Notes: generated from the sequence alone by a model not told the origin. A stretch of 8,662 nt of DNA from Alistipes sp. (GCA_017391435.1 JAFOYS010000225.1:1-8662), one strand, 5' to 3'. Shown: positions 1-8,061, counted from the first letter of the stretch. A program made the numbers and translations.

Positions 1-779
1 AGCTGTGGCATAACGCTCATAATAAGGCGGTTATCTTCAAGCTTCTCGACATGGGCAACGAGCTTAAATCGACGCTCCTTCTCGGTTGCAAAGCGGATAT
101 CATCGTCATTCATATTCGAGATGCCGTATGTAAATATCTTCTCCGGAGCCACATAGAGACCAAAGGCGTGTACAGTAATGATAATGAGCTTAAAGAGCGA
201 GTCCCAGCCGTCAATATCCAGTGAAGGATTGCTCTCAGCAAAACCCAAATCCTGCGCAAGCTTAAGTGCATCTGGATAGGACATCTTCTCGTTAAAAATC
301 TTACTGAGGATAAAGTTTGACGAGCCGTTAAGGATACCCTTTACAGATGTGAGCAGGTCGTTATCATAATACTCCTCAAGGTTACGGATAACCGGAATAG
401 AGCCACAAGCTGATGCGTCATAGAGCAGAGCAGTATTATACTGCTGCTGAAGCTCCATAAGTTCCTCAATATGGTAGGCGAGCATCTTCTTATTACCCGA
501 AACTACAGGCAGACGCTTCATAAGTGCTGTTTTTACGATTGTATAAGCAGCATCTGCGTCATCAATAAGCTCGACGATAAAGTTTACCTCTGGATTAGAG
601 AAGATATCGTCTGGATTGTCTGTAAACTTAGCCTCAACAGAACGAGGTTTTGACAAATCACGCACGCAGATGTGACAAATCTCAACATTGTCTGCGCCGA
701 TACGCTTCAACACATCATACAGACCCTTGCCAACGGTACCAAAGCCAAAGAGTCCAATCTGTAATTTCTTACTATTCAT
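1..779 (-). CDS. hom: Homoserine dehydrogenase, N-terminal 259 residues (partial at window edge)
   Basis: This enzyme reduces aspartate semialdehyde to homoserine with NAD(P)H, the branch-point step toward methionine and threonine. My translation from the ATG at 777-779 opens directly with the Rossmann dinucleotide loop GFGTVG (residues 12-17), so there is no N-terminal aspartokinase as in bifunctional ThrA. Further family motifs are SGNKK (95-99), the substrate-side GILNGSSNFIL (148-158), and LGFAESNP followed by DIDGWDSLFK (188-197). D193 and K197 have the Asp-x3-Lys spacing of the family's catalytic pair. The C-terminal remainder lies beyond base 1, so a regulatory ACT domain cannot be judged; family members usually run to about 400 residues or more. 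The start overlaps the end of metX by 8 bases, which suggests translational coupling. A free-standing hom beside metX and metY suggests supply for methionine; that part is inference. Confidence 0.95.
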   Translation of the reverse strand, partial: MNSKKLQIGLFGFGTVGKGLYDVLKRIGADNVEICHICVRDLSKPRSVEAKFTDNPDDIFSNPEVNFIVELIDDADAAYTIVKTALMKRLPVVSGNKKMLAYHIEELMELQQQYNTALLYDASACGSIPVIRNLEEYYDNDLLTSVKGILNGSSNFILSKIFNEKMSYPDALKLAQDLGFAESNPSLDIDGWDSLFKLIIITVHAFGLYVAPEKIFTYGISNMNDDDIRFATEKERRFKLVAHVEKLEDNRLIMSVMPQ

Positions 780-1791
780 CTTTTATAAAGTCTAAAATTA
801 TCTCATTCAAAAGTTTATGTTCCACTAAAAATCCATCGTGACCAAAGACCGAGTCTATAGTGCGATATGTCACATCAGGGATATTTGCCACAAGTATATC
901 GTGATCCTCTGGTGGGAAGATAATATCCGAGGTAATTGCCACCACAAGGCTCTTTGCCTTGATAGTTTTTAGCACATCCTCTACCCTACCACGCTCACGG
1001 CCAAGATTGTGCGAATCTACAGCCTGCGAGAGGCGGTAGTAGGAGTAGGCGTTAAACCTACGGCGCAGCTTCTCGCCCTGATAGCGCTGGTAACTAAGCA
1101 CACGACGGTTAAACGAGGCGTTATTAGGATCTGTATCCTCCTGCGAAATATTGTATGCCATACCGCCACGATAGCTCAGCAGGGCAATACTTCTTGCGAC
1201 GGCCATACCAGTAAGGCCCGCCTCGTCAGTTCGCTGACCGAATGTAGGGTCGCACTCAATAGCCATACGCTGCGACTCATTAAAGCCCGAAGCCCAAGCG
1301 AGCGTACGAGGGGTAGTGGCAATAAATGCAGCTTTTTCTGCAAAATCTGGCTGCATAACCGCCCACTCAAGACACTGGAAGCCGCCAATAGAGCTACCTA
1401 TAAGTAGTTTTACTCGCTCAATACCAAGATACGCTGCCAGCAGCTGATGCACACGCACCATATCTCTAACGGTGATAAGTGGAAAGTCTGAATACCACTT
1501 CTCCCCTGTAGCGGGATTTATAGAGTGTGGACCCGTTGTGCCATAGTGAGAGCCAAGGAAGTTGGCGCAGACTGTGAAGTACTTTGCTGGGTCAAGAAAG
1601 CAGCCCTGCTCTACAGTATGAGGCCACCAATCTGCCACATCTGAGTTTGCCGTAAGTGCGTGACATACCCAGATGACATTGCTCCTATCGTCATTTAACT
1701 GACCATAGGTGTCATACGCAATATCGAGCGAAGGGAAGGTAAAACCGCCCTCAGTAGTAAATGGGTGCGGATAGTGATATACTCTACTCAT
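772..1791 (-). CDS. metX: Homoserine O-acetyltransferase MetX
   Basis: A cytoplasmic alpha/beta-hydrolase-fold acyltransferase that activates homoserine, normally with acetyl-CoA, to give O-acetylhomoserine for MetY. The 339-residue product is close to the usual family length. The oxyanion-side segment CHALTANSD is at residues 43-51. The nucleophile elbow GSSIGG (132-137) places the catalytic serine at S134. The rest of the triad is D289 in TSDIIFPPED and H318 in the C-terminal GHDGFL. The helical lid lies between, roughly 165-275. The ATG at 1789-1791 sits inside the last codons of metY (8-base overlap) and the gene's TAG lies inside the start of hom (another 8-base overlap), so the three appear to be one translational unit. 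Some MetX enzymes use succinyl-CoA instead; acyl-donor choice cannot be settled by eye, but the adjacent O-acetylhomoserine sulfhydrylase favours acetyl. Confidence 0.96.
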   Translation of the reverse strand: MSRVYHYPHPFTTEGGFTFPSLDIAYDTYGQLNDDRSNVIWVCHALTANSDVADWWPHTVEQGCFLDPAKYFTVCANFLGSHYGTTGPHSINPATGEKWYSDFPLITVRDMVRVHQLLAAYLGIERVKLLIGSSIGGFQCLEWAVMQPDFAEKAAFIATTPRTLAWASGFNESQRMAIECDPTFGQRTDEAGLTGMAVARSIALLSYRGGMAYNISQEDTDPNNASFNRRVLSYQRYQGEKLRRRFNAYSYYRLSQAVDSHNLGRERGRVEDVLKTIKAKSLVVAITSDIIFPPEDHDILVANIPDVTYRTIDSVFGHDGFLVEHKLLNEIILDFIKDE

Positions 1792-3073
1792 CTATACTCT
1801 CAAAAGCCTGTTCAAAATCGTCAATAATATCCTCTACATTCTCAAGACCCAAAGAGATTCGCAGCAGCGTTGGAGTAACGCCCGCAGCGGCCAAATCCTC
1901 CTCCGAGAGCTGCTTGTGAGTTGTCGAGGCTGGGTGGGTAACAACGCTAATGCTATCGCCAATCATTGTCATATTTCCCATAAGCTTGAGCGACTCAACA
2001 AACTTTACGGTGCTCTCAAGGGTGCCATTAAGCTCTATGTTCATCACAGCCGAAGCCCCAAAACGATAGTACTTCTGTGCATTAGTATAACCTGGATGGT
2101 CCTCAAAGCCTACAAAACTTACCCGTGCAACCTTTGGATGCTCAAGGCAGTACTGGGCAAGTGTGCGGCAACTTTCAACTTGATGAGCAACACGCAGTGA
2201 GAGAGTCTCAAGGCCAAGCATCATAAGGTAAGAGTCAAACGGCGATGGGGAGCAGCCAAAATCTCTAAGGCCATCTACACGACACTTGACAATAAAGGCT
2301 TGATTACCAAAGGTCTCATAAAGGTTTAAGCCGTGATAACCCTCCGAAGGACCATCAATCTGAGGGAACTTGCCATTGCCCCAATTATAGTTTCCTCCGT
2401 CGACGATTATTCCGCCCATAGCTGTTCCGTGGCCATTGATCCACTTAGTAGCCGAGTCTACAACAATATTTGCGCCCCAATCAAATGGGTTACAGAGATA
2501 TCCCGCAGCTCCAAAGGTATTATCAACAACAAATGGCACATCGTAGGCTGTAGCAAGCTTACTAAGAGCCTCAAGATCGGCAACAATGCAAGTAGGGTTA
2601 CCCATACTCTCGACATAAATCATCTTAGTATTGCCATCAATAAGCGCCTCAAAGTCCTCAATAGCTTCAGAGGCCGCTATACGCACCTCAATACCGAGTT
2701 TACGCAACGAGACTCTAAACTGGTTATATGTTCCTCCATAGAGAAACGGTGCTGCCACGATATTATCGCCCGCCTCTGCAAGGGCAGTAACTGTAAGAAA
2801 TATGGCCGCCATACCTGAAGATACAGCAAGCGCACCAACAGCATTATATAGCGAAGAGATTCGCTGTTCATAAGCAGCTGTTGTTGGGTTATGTAGGCGA
2901 GTGTAGATATTTCCCGACTCGCTTAGCTCAAAGAGATTTGCCGCATAGTCACAGCTCTTAAAATGGTAGGCTGCTGTTGGGTAGATAGCCACACCACGAG
3001 ATCCCGTCTGGTCAACACTATATCCACCGTGTATTTGACGGGTTTCAAATCTAAGATTCTTCTTATCCAACAT
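1784..3073 (-). CDS. metY: O-acetylhomoserine sulfhydrylase MetY (PLP enzyme)
   Basis: This Cys/Met-metabolism PLP enzyme replaces the acetyl group of O-acetylhomoserine with sulfide, giving homocysteine in the direct sulfhydrylation route. Visible landmarks are Y57-T-R59 (phosphate contact across the dimer in this family), SSGMAA (85-90), VVDNTFG (182-188) with D184 for the pyridine nitrogen, and SATKWINGHG (207-216) with K210 as the Schiff-base lysine. THPASTTH lies at 379-386, and R405 is the likely substrate-carboxylate arginine. At 429 residues it has the length of O-acetylhomoserine sulfhydrylases rather than the shorter cystathionine gamma-synthases (around 380-400). The extra segment at about 225-280 fits that subgroup. 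The ATG at 3071-3073 gives the expected family N-terminus (LRFETRQIHGG) and follows an A-rich stretch without a strong Shine-Dalgarno. It starts 35 bases after the OstA-like gene and overlaps metX by 8 bases. Confidence 0.96.
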   Translation of the reverse strand: MLDKKNLRFETRQIHGGYSVDQTGSRGVAIYPTAAYHFKSCDYAANLFELSESGNIYTRLHNPTTAAYEQRISSLYNAVGALAVSSGMAAIFLTVTALAEAGDNIVAAPFLYGGTYNQFRVSLRKLGIEVRIAASEAIEDFEALIDGNTKMIYVESMGNPTCIVADLEALSKLATAYDVPFVVDNTFGAAGYLCNPFDWGANIVVDSATKWINGHGTAMGGIIVDGGNYNWGNGKFPQIDGPSEGYHGLNLYETFGNQAFIVKCRVDGLRDFGCSPSPFDSYLMMLGLETLSLRVAHQVESCRTLAQYCLEHPKVARVSFVGFEDHPGYTNAQKYYRFGASAVMNIELNGTLESTVKFVESLKLMGNMTMIGDSISVVTHPASTTHKQLSEEDLAAAGVTPTLLRISLGLENVEDIIDDFEQAFESIDE

Positions 3074-3108
3074 TGTTGTATTCTGTTTATCTATTTTTCT
3101 ATTTCACT

Positions 3109-5748
3109 CTACTCACTTACTGACTCCATCCACTCAATAGTCTCAATAGATAGTGTATCTGTTCTATCGTGCCAGCGACCCTGCTCTATCAGGCGTCTCT
3201 TGCGAAGCTCCATTGCTCGCTCTATTGGGAAGTTTGGTCGCGGAAGATTTCCCCTATCAATACGCTCTGACGGGCGAATAGTGCGAGTAATGACGCTATC
3301 ACGAGCTGGACGACACTCCTCTTCCCACTTAAAGCCCTTGAGCTTCTTCTCTCTATCCTCTGGAATTTTGTCTATCGGATAGAAGTAGTATGTAGGATTT
3401 GTACGATATGTGATACCTTTAAGCTGTCGATTCTCAAGATATGCCGTCATATCACCACTCTCAATATATGCCATCATAGTAATCTCTGGCGAGTTCTCCT
3501 CCTGCATATAATATATGGTCTGCACATTACCATTAACATCGTTACGATAGAGCTCGTTCTTCTCGTTAAAGTAAGCGATCATCTCCTTACCCGCTACCTG
3601 GTTGTAGTGAGCCGTATCTATCTGAGCGACGGTCATCGGATGGCCCTCAAACTTAGCCTTTGACAGTCTACCCTCACTGTTATAGATGTGCATACTGTCG
3701 GCTGTAATCTGATTCTCCTCATTCCACAGCACAGGACTCTTATAGAGGTGAATCACAGAGTCGGTGCTACGAGAGATAAGCGAGTCACAAACCATCTGTG
3801 CATCACTGCGGAACATACGCACATTTCTCAGCGCCACAATAAGCTTAAATGTAGAGTCTACAGCAATCGTATCTGTAGCTACTGCCGTTGTGTCAACCTT
3901 CTGCTTGCGCGGGAAGTGTTTTGCAATGATTGAGTCAAGCATATGGCGAACTAACGAATCGTGCGGTACGGAGTCAGCATAGATAATAGAGTCAATCTGT
4001 CTGAATATTGAGTCGTGAACCGGCTTAATGACAATTCCGCGACGCTCAAGACGAAGCACCCTCTTGCGTAACTTCTTATCAGCACGCAGACGAGCCTTAG
4101 CCCTAACTATTGAGTCCTGACGCTCTAACCTCTTGTAGTATGCCGTGCGCTTTGCTTGACGGCGAGCTGCAATAGTATCAAGCTTCACTCTTAGGCTATC
4201 TGCCTTAACCTTCTTTATTGAGTCACGAATATGCGCCTTAAGAGCCTTTTGGGCAGCCTTCTCAAGCGCCTTACGCTCTTTAGCAGTCAAGGTGTCAAGT
4301 GGATTCTTAAGGCTATCTGGTAGCAGTGAGTCTACAGCAAGAGAATCTTTAGCAAGAGAATCTACCGTAGAGCCTTTTACACTCGTGCTATCTACAGGAG
4401 TTTGACTCTCTGCAGATTGACCAGCTCTAAGCGGTGAATTAGGCACATCCCCTCGTTGTTTATTATCAGGTTTTTGTCCCTTCAACAAGTTACCCTTGTT
4501 CTTACCACCCTTCTTTGCCTTCTCAAGGGTTGCTAAAGCCTGCTCACGACGCTGCTCGTTTGTCATCGGCGTTGTTGGCTTCTCCACCTCTATCTCTCCG
4601 TGCTCCTCGCTCTTTACTGCTGGCTTTGCAGCAGCCTTTGCAGCCTCAGCCTCCTTTGCTATCTGTGCAAGTGAGTCCGCAAGGGCAATAGAGTCTGCGC
4701 GATGCTTAGCTATTCGCTCGCGCTCAAGACGCTCTGCAACAGGGTCCTTAGTAAATAGGTACATCGAATCTGAACGGATAAACAGAGAGTCGCCCTGCTC
4801 AGTATCATAGCTCACTAAAGCTGGGTTTTGGGTCAGAAAGGCATTTCCTGGCTCCTTCCAATACTCACCCCAGTCGCCAAAGACCAAAAGTTTATTCTTA
4901 GAGTCGTCAATCTGTATATTATTACGCAGAAGCGCATAGCCTCGCTCACGATAGTAGTCTAAGCTATCGCTCCACAACTCTTGCTCCTCGGTAAGAATAT
5001 ATCCATTTTCGGTTAGGCGATAGAGATCTTCAGCATCTCTAAACTCTCCACAGTCGGCATATAGATACTCATTATCCTCCTGATTCCAGATATTTGTATT
5101 GCGGAAGAAGCGGGCATTATTGGTATCCATATTGTAGATAACCGAGTCGCCCTTCATCTGATACTTCTCGTCACGCATCTCTACGCGCTCAACGCAGATA
5201 ATATCCTTTGTATCGGCATTATAGTATCCTCTATCTGACTCAAGGCGATTCTTCTCGTCTATAACAACACCTCCACCGGTATAGGTTCCAACATTACTCT
5301 TGGTGTTAAAGGTAAAGTTATAGGTATACATTGTCGTTGTACCATCAACGACCTTGATAATATCAGAGTATATTTTGGCCTCATTCTTCTCACCATCGTA
5401 CTCTGCCCTATCTCCGTAGATAAATGTTGAGCCCTTATTTATCAACACATTGCCAAAGCACTCCAGATGAGAGTCAGAGTAACGAACAGTACTGTCACAA
5501 GTGATGACAGTACCGTTATGATGAGCAGCAAAGTTACCAACAGCAATAAGAATCTTACGACCACCTATCTGCGTCTGGCGACCCGCATCAGACCTCATAT
5601 CAACATACTTATCAGACCTTTTACGACTACTCTGACTCTTGCTATCATCTGCTCTCTCAGGTAGGCGTGGCATACCCACACTACCTGCAAAGACAATGCT
5701 TGCCGTAGCAACAAAAAGGGCCGATATGGTTACAAAAAATTTACGCAC
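3109..5748 (-). CDS. OstA/LptA-like periplasmic protein with large DSL/DSI-rich insert
   Basis: Probably a periplasmic protein of lipopolysaccharide transport, from the OstA-like family that Bacteroidota carry in place of a small LptA. The 879-residue product starts with a signal peptide (MRKFF, hydrophobic core to about residue 20, likely cleavage at A21). Residues about 60-335 are beta-rich and repetitive, with alternating short strands and phrases such as ITCDSTVRY, FIYGDRAEYDG, ESDRGYYNADT and MKGDSVIYN, as in the OstA jelly-roll repeat. Residues about 336-635 are highly charged and low in complexity, with many DS[I/L/V] motifs. OstA-like strands resume at about 636-790, followed by a basic tail. 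The start is GTG at 5746-5748, sharing one base with the surA stop (TAGTG); no later Met keeps the signal peptide. The upstream SurA homologue supports an outer-membrane role. The LPS role comes from family knowledge, not from a motif. Confidence 0.85.
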   Translation of the reverse strand: MRKFFVTISALFVATASIVFAGSVGMPRLPERADDSKSQSSRKRSDKYVDMRSDAGRQTQIGGRKILIAVGNFAAHHNGTVITCDSTVRYSDSHLECFGNVLINKGSTFIYGDRAEYDGEKNEAKIYSDIIKVVDGTTTMYTYNFTFNTKSNVGTYTGGGVVIDEKNRLESDRGYYNADTKDIICVERVEMRDEKYQMKGDSVIYNMDTNNARFFRNTNIWNQEDNEYLYADCGEFRDAEDLYRLTENGYILTEEQELWSDSLDYYRERGYALLRNNIQIDDSKNKLLVFGDWGEYWKEPGNAFLTQNPALVSYDTEQGDSLFIRSDSMYLFTKDPVAERLERERIAKHRADSIALADSLAQIAKEAEAAKAAAKPAVKSEEHGEIEVEKPTTPMTNEQRREQALATLEKAKKGGKNKGNLLKGQKPDNKQRGDVPNSPLRAGQSAESQTPVDSTSVKGSTVDSLAKDSLAVDSLLPDSLKNPLDTLTAKERKALEKAAQKALKAHIRDSIKKVKADSLRVKLDTIAARRQAKRTAYYKRLERQDSIVRAKARLRADKKLRKRVLRLERRGIVIKPVHDSIFRQIDSIIYADSVPHDSLVRHMLDSIIAKHFPRKQKVDTTAVATDTIAVDSTFKLIVALRNVRMFRSDAQMVCDSLISRSTDSVIHLYKSPVLWNEENQITADSMHIYNSEGRLSKAKFEGHPMTVAQIDTAHYNQVAGKEMIAYFNEKNELYRNDVNGNVQTIYYMQEENSPEITMMAYIESGDMTAYLENRQLKGITYRTNPTYYFYPIDKIPEDREKKLKGFKWEEECRPARDSVITRTIRPSERIDRGNLPRPNFPIERAMELRKRRLIEQGRWHDRTDTLSIETIEWMESVSE

Positions 5749-7169
5749 TACTTAGTCTGTTTTTTAACCCAATTCTTATTGAGGAACTCTCCACCTCTAT
5801 ACTCTGGTGAGATGTAGACATACATTGACTCAATCTTTGTGTTAAGCCACTGCTGGAAGACCTTCTGCTGCTTCTCCTGAAGAGCAATCTGCTCTAAACG
5901 CAGGTAGTCCTCCTCAAGAGTAGCCTTATGAGATGGGATAATCTCAACAAGTTTGATAATCTTACACATCTCATTTCCATTCATATCCGATGTACGGAAT
6001 GCGGTAGAGATATCGCCAACCTTCATATAGCGGATTGTATTGTAGTCATCAATACTCTTTCCGCCACCTACACCAAAGTCCTCCTTAAGGAACTTTGTTG
6101 CAGTTAACTTTGCATCAAATGCTGAGTAGTGCTCAAGAAGGTCGTGGTTTGTAACAATACCACCATTCTGCTTTGAGTGCTTATCATCTGAGTGGGCAAG
6201 CGCCGCATCCTTAAACGAGAGTGAGTCCTTGCGAATAAGGTTTGCAATACTATCAAGCTCAAGCATTGGAGCAACAATCTCATCAGTAGTATAGGTCGGA
6301 CGAAGAACAATATGGCGACAGTGGTAGAGGTTACCACGCTTGTCAATCATCTGAATAATGTGCAGACCAAACTGCGTCTCAACAACCTCAGAGACCTGAC
6401 CTGGCTTAAGCTCCTCTACAGCATCAGCAAATGGTTTTACCCAACCATTAAGAGTTGTAGGCTCAAGCTCTCCACCACGAATTGCAGCACCATCAATTGA
6501 GTACATACGAGCAAGAGTTGCAAACTGAGCCTTGCCTGTAACGATTCGCTCGCGCATATCAAGCAGACGCTCACGAGTACGACGCTTTGCTGCCTCCATA
6601 CCCTTTGGATACTTTGTAATATGAGCATACACATACTGCTCGGCAATTATCGGAAGATCCTCCTTATTTGTACTGTTATAGAAGCTCTCAACCTCGCCAG
6701 GAACGACCTTAACCTTGCCTATAACCTCGTTCTGCATTGCCGAAGCGTATACCTGCTCCTCTACCTGACGACGAACAAGCTCGCGGATATGGTAGATTGG
6801 CATATGGCTCTTACGCTCAAGTTCAACTACAGAGCCAGCCTCGTCGGTCATATTCTGCACCTGCGCCTCTACACGCTGCACGATATCTCCTGTATTTACA
6901 TCAACCGAGTCAATAAGGGCCTGATTGTAGAGCAATTTCTGCATCATAAGTTGCTCCAAAGCCTCATTCATCGGATCTCTATCAGATGTATAACCCTCGG
7001 CACGACGAGCCTCAACAAGTTGCTTGGCAACCTGCTCTATCTCTGAGTGCATAATAGAGGAGTTTCCAACCACGGCAACCACCTTGTCAAGCATCACAAA
7101 CCTCTTCTGTGCATAGATTCCAGCACCTGCCAACACTACAGCCAACGCTGTTAATAATACTCTCTTCAT
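5748..7169 (-). CDS. surA: SurA-like periplasmic chaperone / peptidyl-prolyl isomerase with two parvulin domains
   Basis: A periplasmic chaperone and prolyl isomerase likely to escort unfolded outer membrane proteins. The 473-residue product has a type I signal peptide (1-20, cleavage after IYA before QK). A SurA N-terminal chaperone region runs from about 28 (DKVVAVVGNSSIMHSEIE) to 165. The first parvulin domain (about 174-276) has AHI (H183), FATLARMYS, GGELEP (232-237), F247, LKPGQVSEVVET and GLHII (H270). The second (about 281-408) opens with RHIVL (H286) and has NGGIV (335-339), but is expanded and ends MCKIIKL instead of G-x-HII. A C-terminal helix with WLNTKIES (441-448) returns to the chaperone core. 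It is longer than E. coli SurA (428 residues). The ATG at 7167-7169 follows AAAGAG and lies 9 bases after the lipoprotein gene. Its stop overlaps the next gene's GTG start by one base. I am confident of the family; strict orthology with SurA is less sure. Confidence 0.92.
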   Translation of the reverse strand: MKRVLLTALAVVLAGAGIYAQKRFVMLDKVVAVVGNSSIMHSEIEQVAKQLVEARRAEGYTSDRDPMNEALEQLMMQKLLYNQALIDSVDVNTGDIVQRVEAQVQNMTDEAGSVVELERKSHMPIYHIRELVRRQVEEQVYASAMQNEVIGKVKVVPGEVESFYNSTNKEDLPIIAEQYVYAHITKYPKGMEAAKRRTRERLLDMRERIVTGKAQFATLARMYSIDGAAIRGGELEPTTLNGWVKPFADAVEELKPGQVSEVVETQFGLHIIQMIDKRGNLYHCRHIVLRPTYTTDEIVAPMLELDSIANLIRKDSLSFKDAALAHSDDKHSKQNGGIVTNHDLLEHYSAFDAKLTATKFLKEDFGVGGGKSIDDYNTIRYMKVGDISTAFRTSDMNGNEMCKIIKLVEIIPSHKATLEEDYLRLEQIALQEKQQKVFQQWLNTKIESMYVYISPEYRGGEFLNKNWVKKQTK

Positions 7170-7178
7170 ATTCTCTTT

Positions 7179-8051
7179 TTAGTTTATATTCACTGAATCT
7201 CTGTAAATTTTAATCAATCCATTATTATCTGCATTTCCACGAATGCGCTCCTCATTTTGACGAATAATCTCACCCTGACGACGGGTAGTCAAAATTCGCA
7301 CAATCTTATCCTTTGCCATAAACAACGGCATAGTCTCGCCAGATTTCAACATATCTGTCACGCGGAAATAGTAGTATGACGACTGGTGATGAATCTGTTG
7401 CAACCCTCTTTCTGCGAGTAGCTTATCGTGATTTGAACTGCGAAGTAGTGGCAGATGGGCCAAAAACTCGGCATAATCTACCCACTCGTCATACTTTGTC
7501 AATCGGAAGTTATTCTTCAAACAGACCTGCTCCGCCTCAACAAACTTCTCCTGCTTTGGCGAGCGTAGCATCTGCTGCAGCCAATCTCTACGGCGATACT
7601 TCTCAGGCACACTGACAACATATCCCTTAACTACAGGCGAAGATAACCTAAAGTCATTCTTATGAGCCTTGTAGTACTGCTCAATATCGCTATCTGTAAT
7701 CTGGAAGTCGGTATCCTTGTCAAGGTAGTACTGCTCAATCTTGCGGATCAGCAACGACTGACGGTACTCCTCAACCATACGGTCTATATCCGCCTCAGAG
7801 GATGAAAAGATGAGCTCCGCCTCCTGAAGTTTCAGCTGACGGATAATCCACTTGTCAATAAACGAATCTACATAACTGACAGAGTCTGTACCTGTAAGTC
7901 CCTTTGGCACAGCAGAAGATATCTCAGTAGCAGAGAGTGTACTTCGTCCAACCTTTGCCACAGTATTATAACCAAAAAATGTTGATGCCTCACGACAAGA
8001 TGTAGCCAGGCAAACAACCATCAAAACCGATATATAATTCAAAAATCTCAT
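7179..8051 (-). CDS. SurA/PpiD-like lipoprotein lacking a recognisable parvulin domain
   Basis: Probably a membrane-anchored periplasmic chaperone. Starting at the ATG at 8049-8051 gives 290 residues: a lipoprotein signal MRFLNYISVLMVVCLATSC with C19 as the lipidated cysteine. Residues 31-80 (VAKVGRSTLSATEI, then a helical FIDKWIIRQLKLQEAEL) resemble the SurA/PpiD N-terminal chaperone region. ITDSDIEQYYKAHKNDF (118-134) is the linker that usually precedes a parvulin domain. After it I find no RHI-type histidine, no GGxLG segment and no G-x-HII, so prolyl isomerase activity looks absent or the domain is too diverged to see. An in-frame TTG at 8088-8090 would extend it by 13 residues, but it precedes the promoter -7 box and spoils the signal peptide, so I reject it. 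The residues after C19 (REAST) show no acidic surface-export signal, suggesting the protein faces the periplasm. It is first in the unit with surA and the OstA-like gene. Confidence 0.82.
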   Translation of the reverse strand: MRFLNYISVLMVVCLATSCREASTFFGYNTVAKVGRSTLSATEISSAVPKGLTGTDSVSYVDSFIDKWIIRQLKLQEAELIFSSSEADIDRMVEEYRQSLLIRKIEQYYLDKDTDFQITDSDIEQYYKAHKNDFRLSSPVVKGYVVSVPEKYRRRDWLQQMLRSPKQEKFVEAEQVCLKNNFRLTKYDEWVDYAEFLAHLPLLRSSNHDKLLAERGLQQIHHQSSYYYFRVTDMLKSGETMPLFMAKDKIVRILTTRRQGEIIRQNEERIRGNADNNGLIKIYRDSVNIN

Positions 8052-8061
8052 ATTCAATCCG

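Noticed and set aside
471..841. Two overlapping short plus-strand frames at 471-653 and 650-841
   Set aside because: They lie opposite hom and the metX end; the hom reading frame explains the sequence fully.
1009..1407. Plus-strand open frame of 132 codons opposite metX
   Set aside because: It is antisense to the conserved triad region of metX, and its composition looks like translated complement; no start signal stands out.
2333..2818. Plus-strand open frame of 161 codons opposite metY
   Set aside because: It lies wholly antisense to a gene with clear catalytic motifs, and its translation shows no recognisable family or signal; it is a shadow frame.
3074..3108. SAM riboswitch upstream of metY
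   Set aside because: Only 35 non-coding bases are available and I see no conserved aptamer stem; a known SAM class would not fit without overlapping the OstA-like coding region.
6621..7046. Plus-strand open frame of 141 codons opposite surA
   Set aside because: It is a complement of the SurA N-terminal region with no independent evidence for expression.
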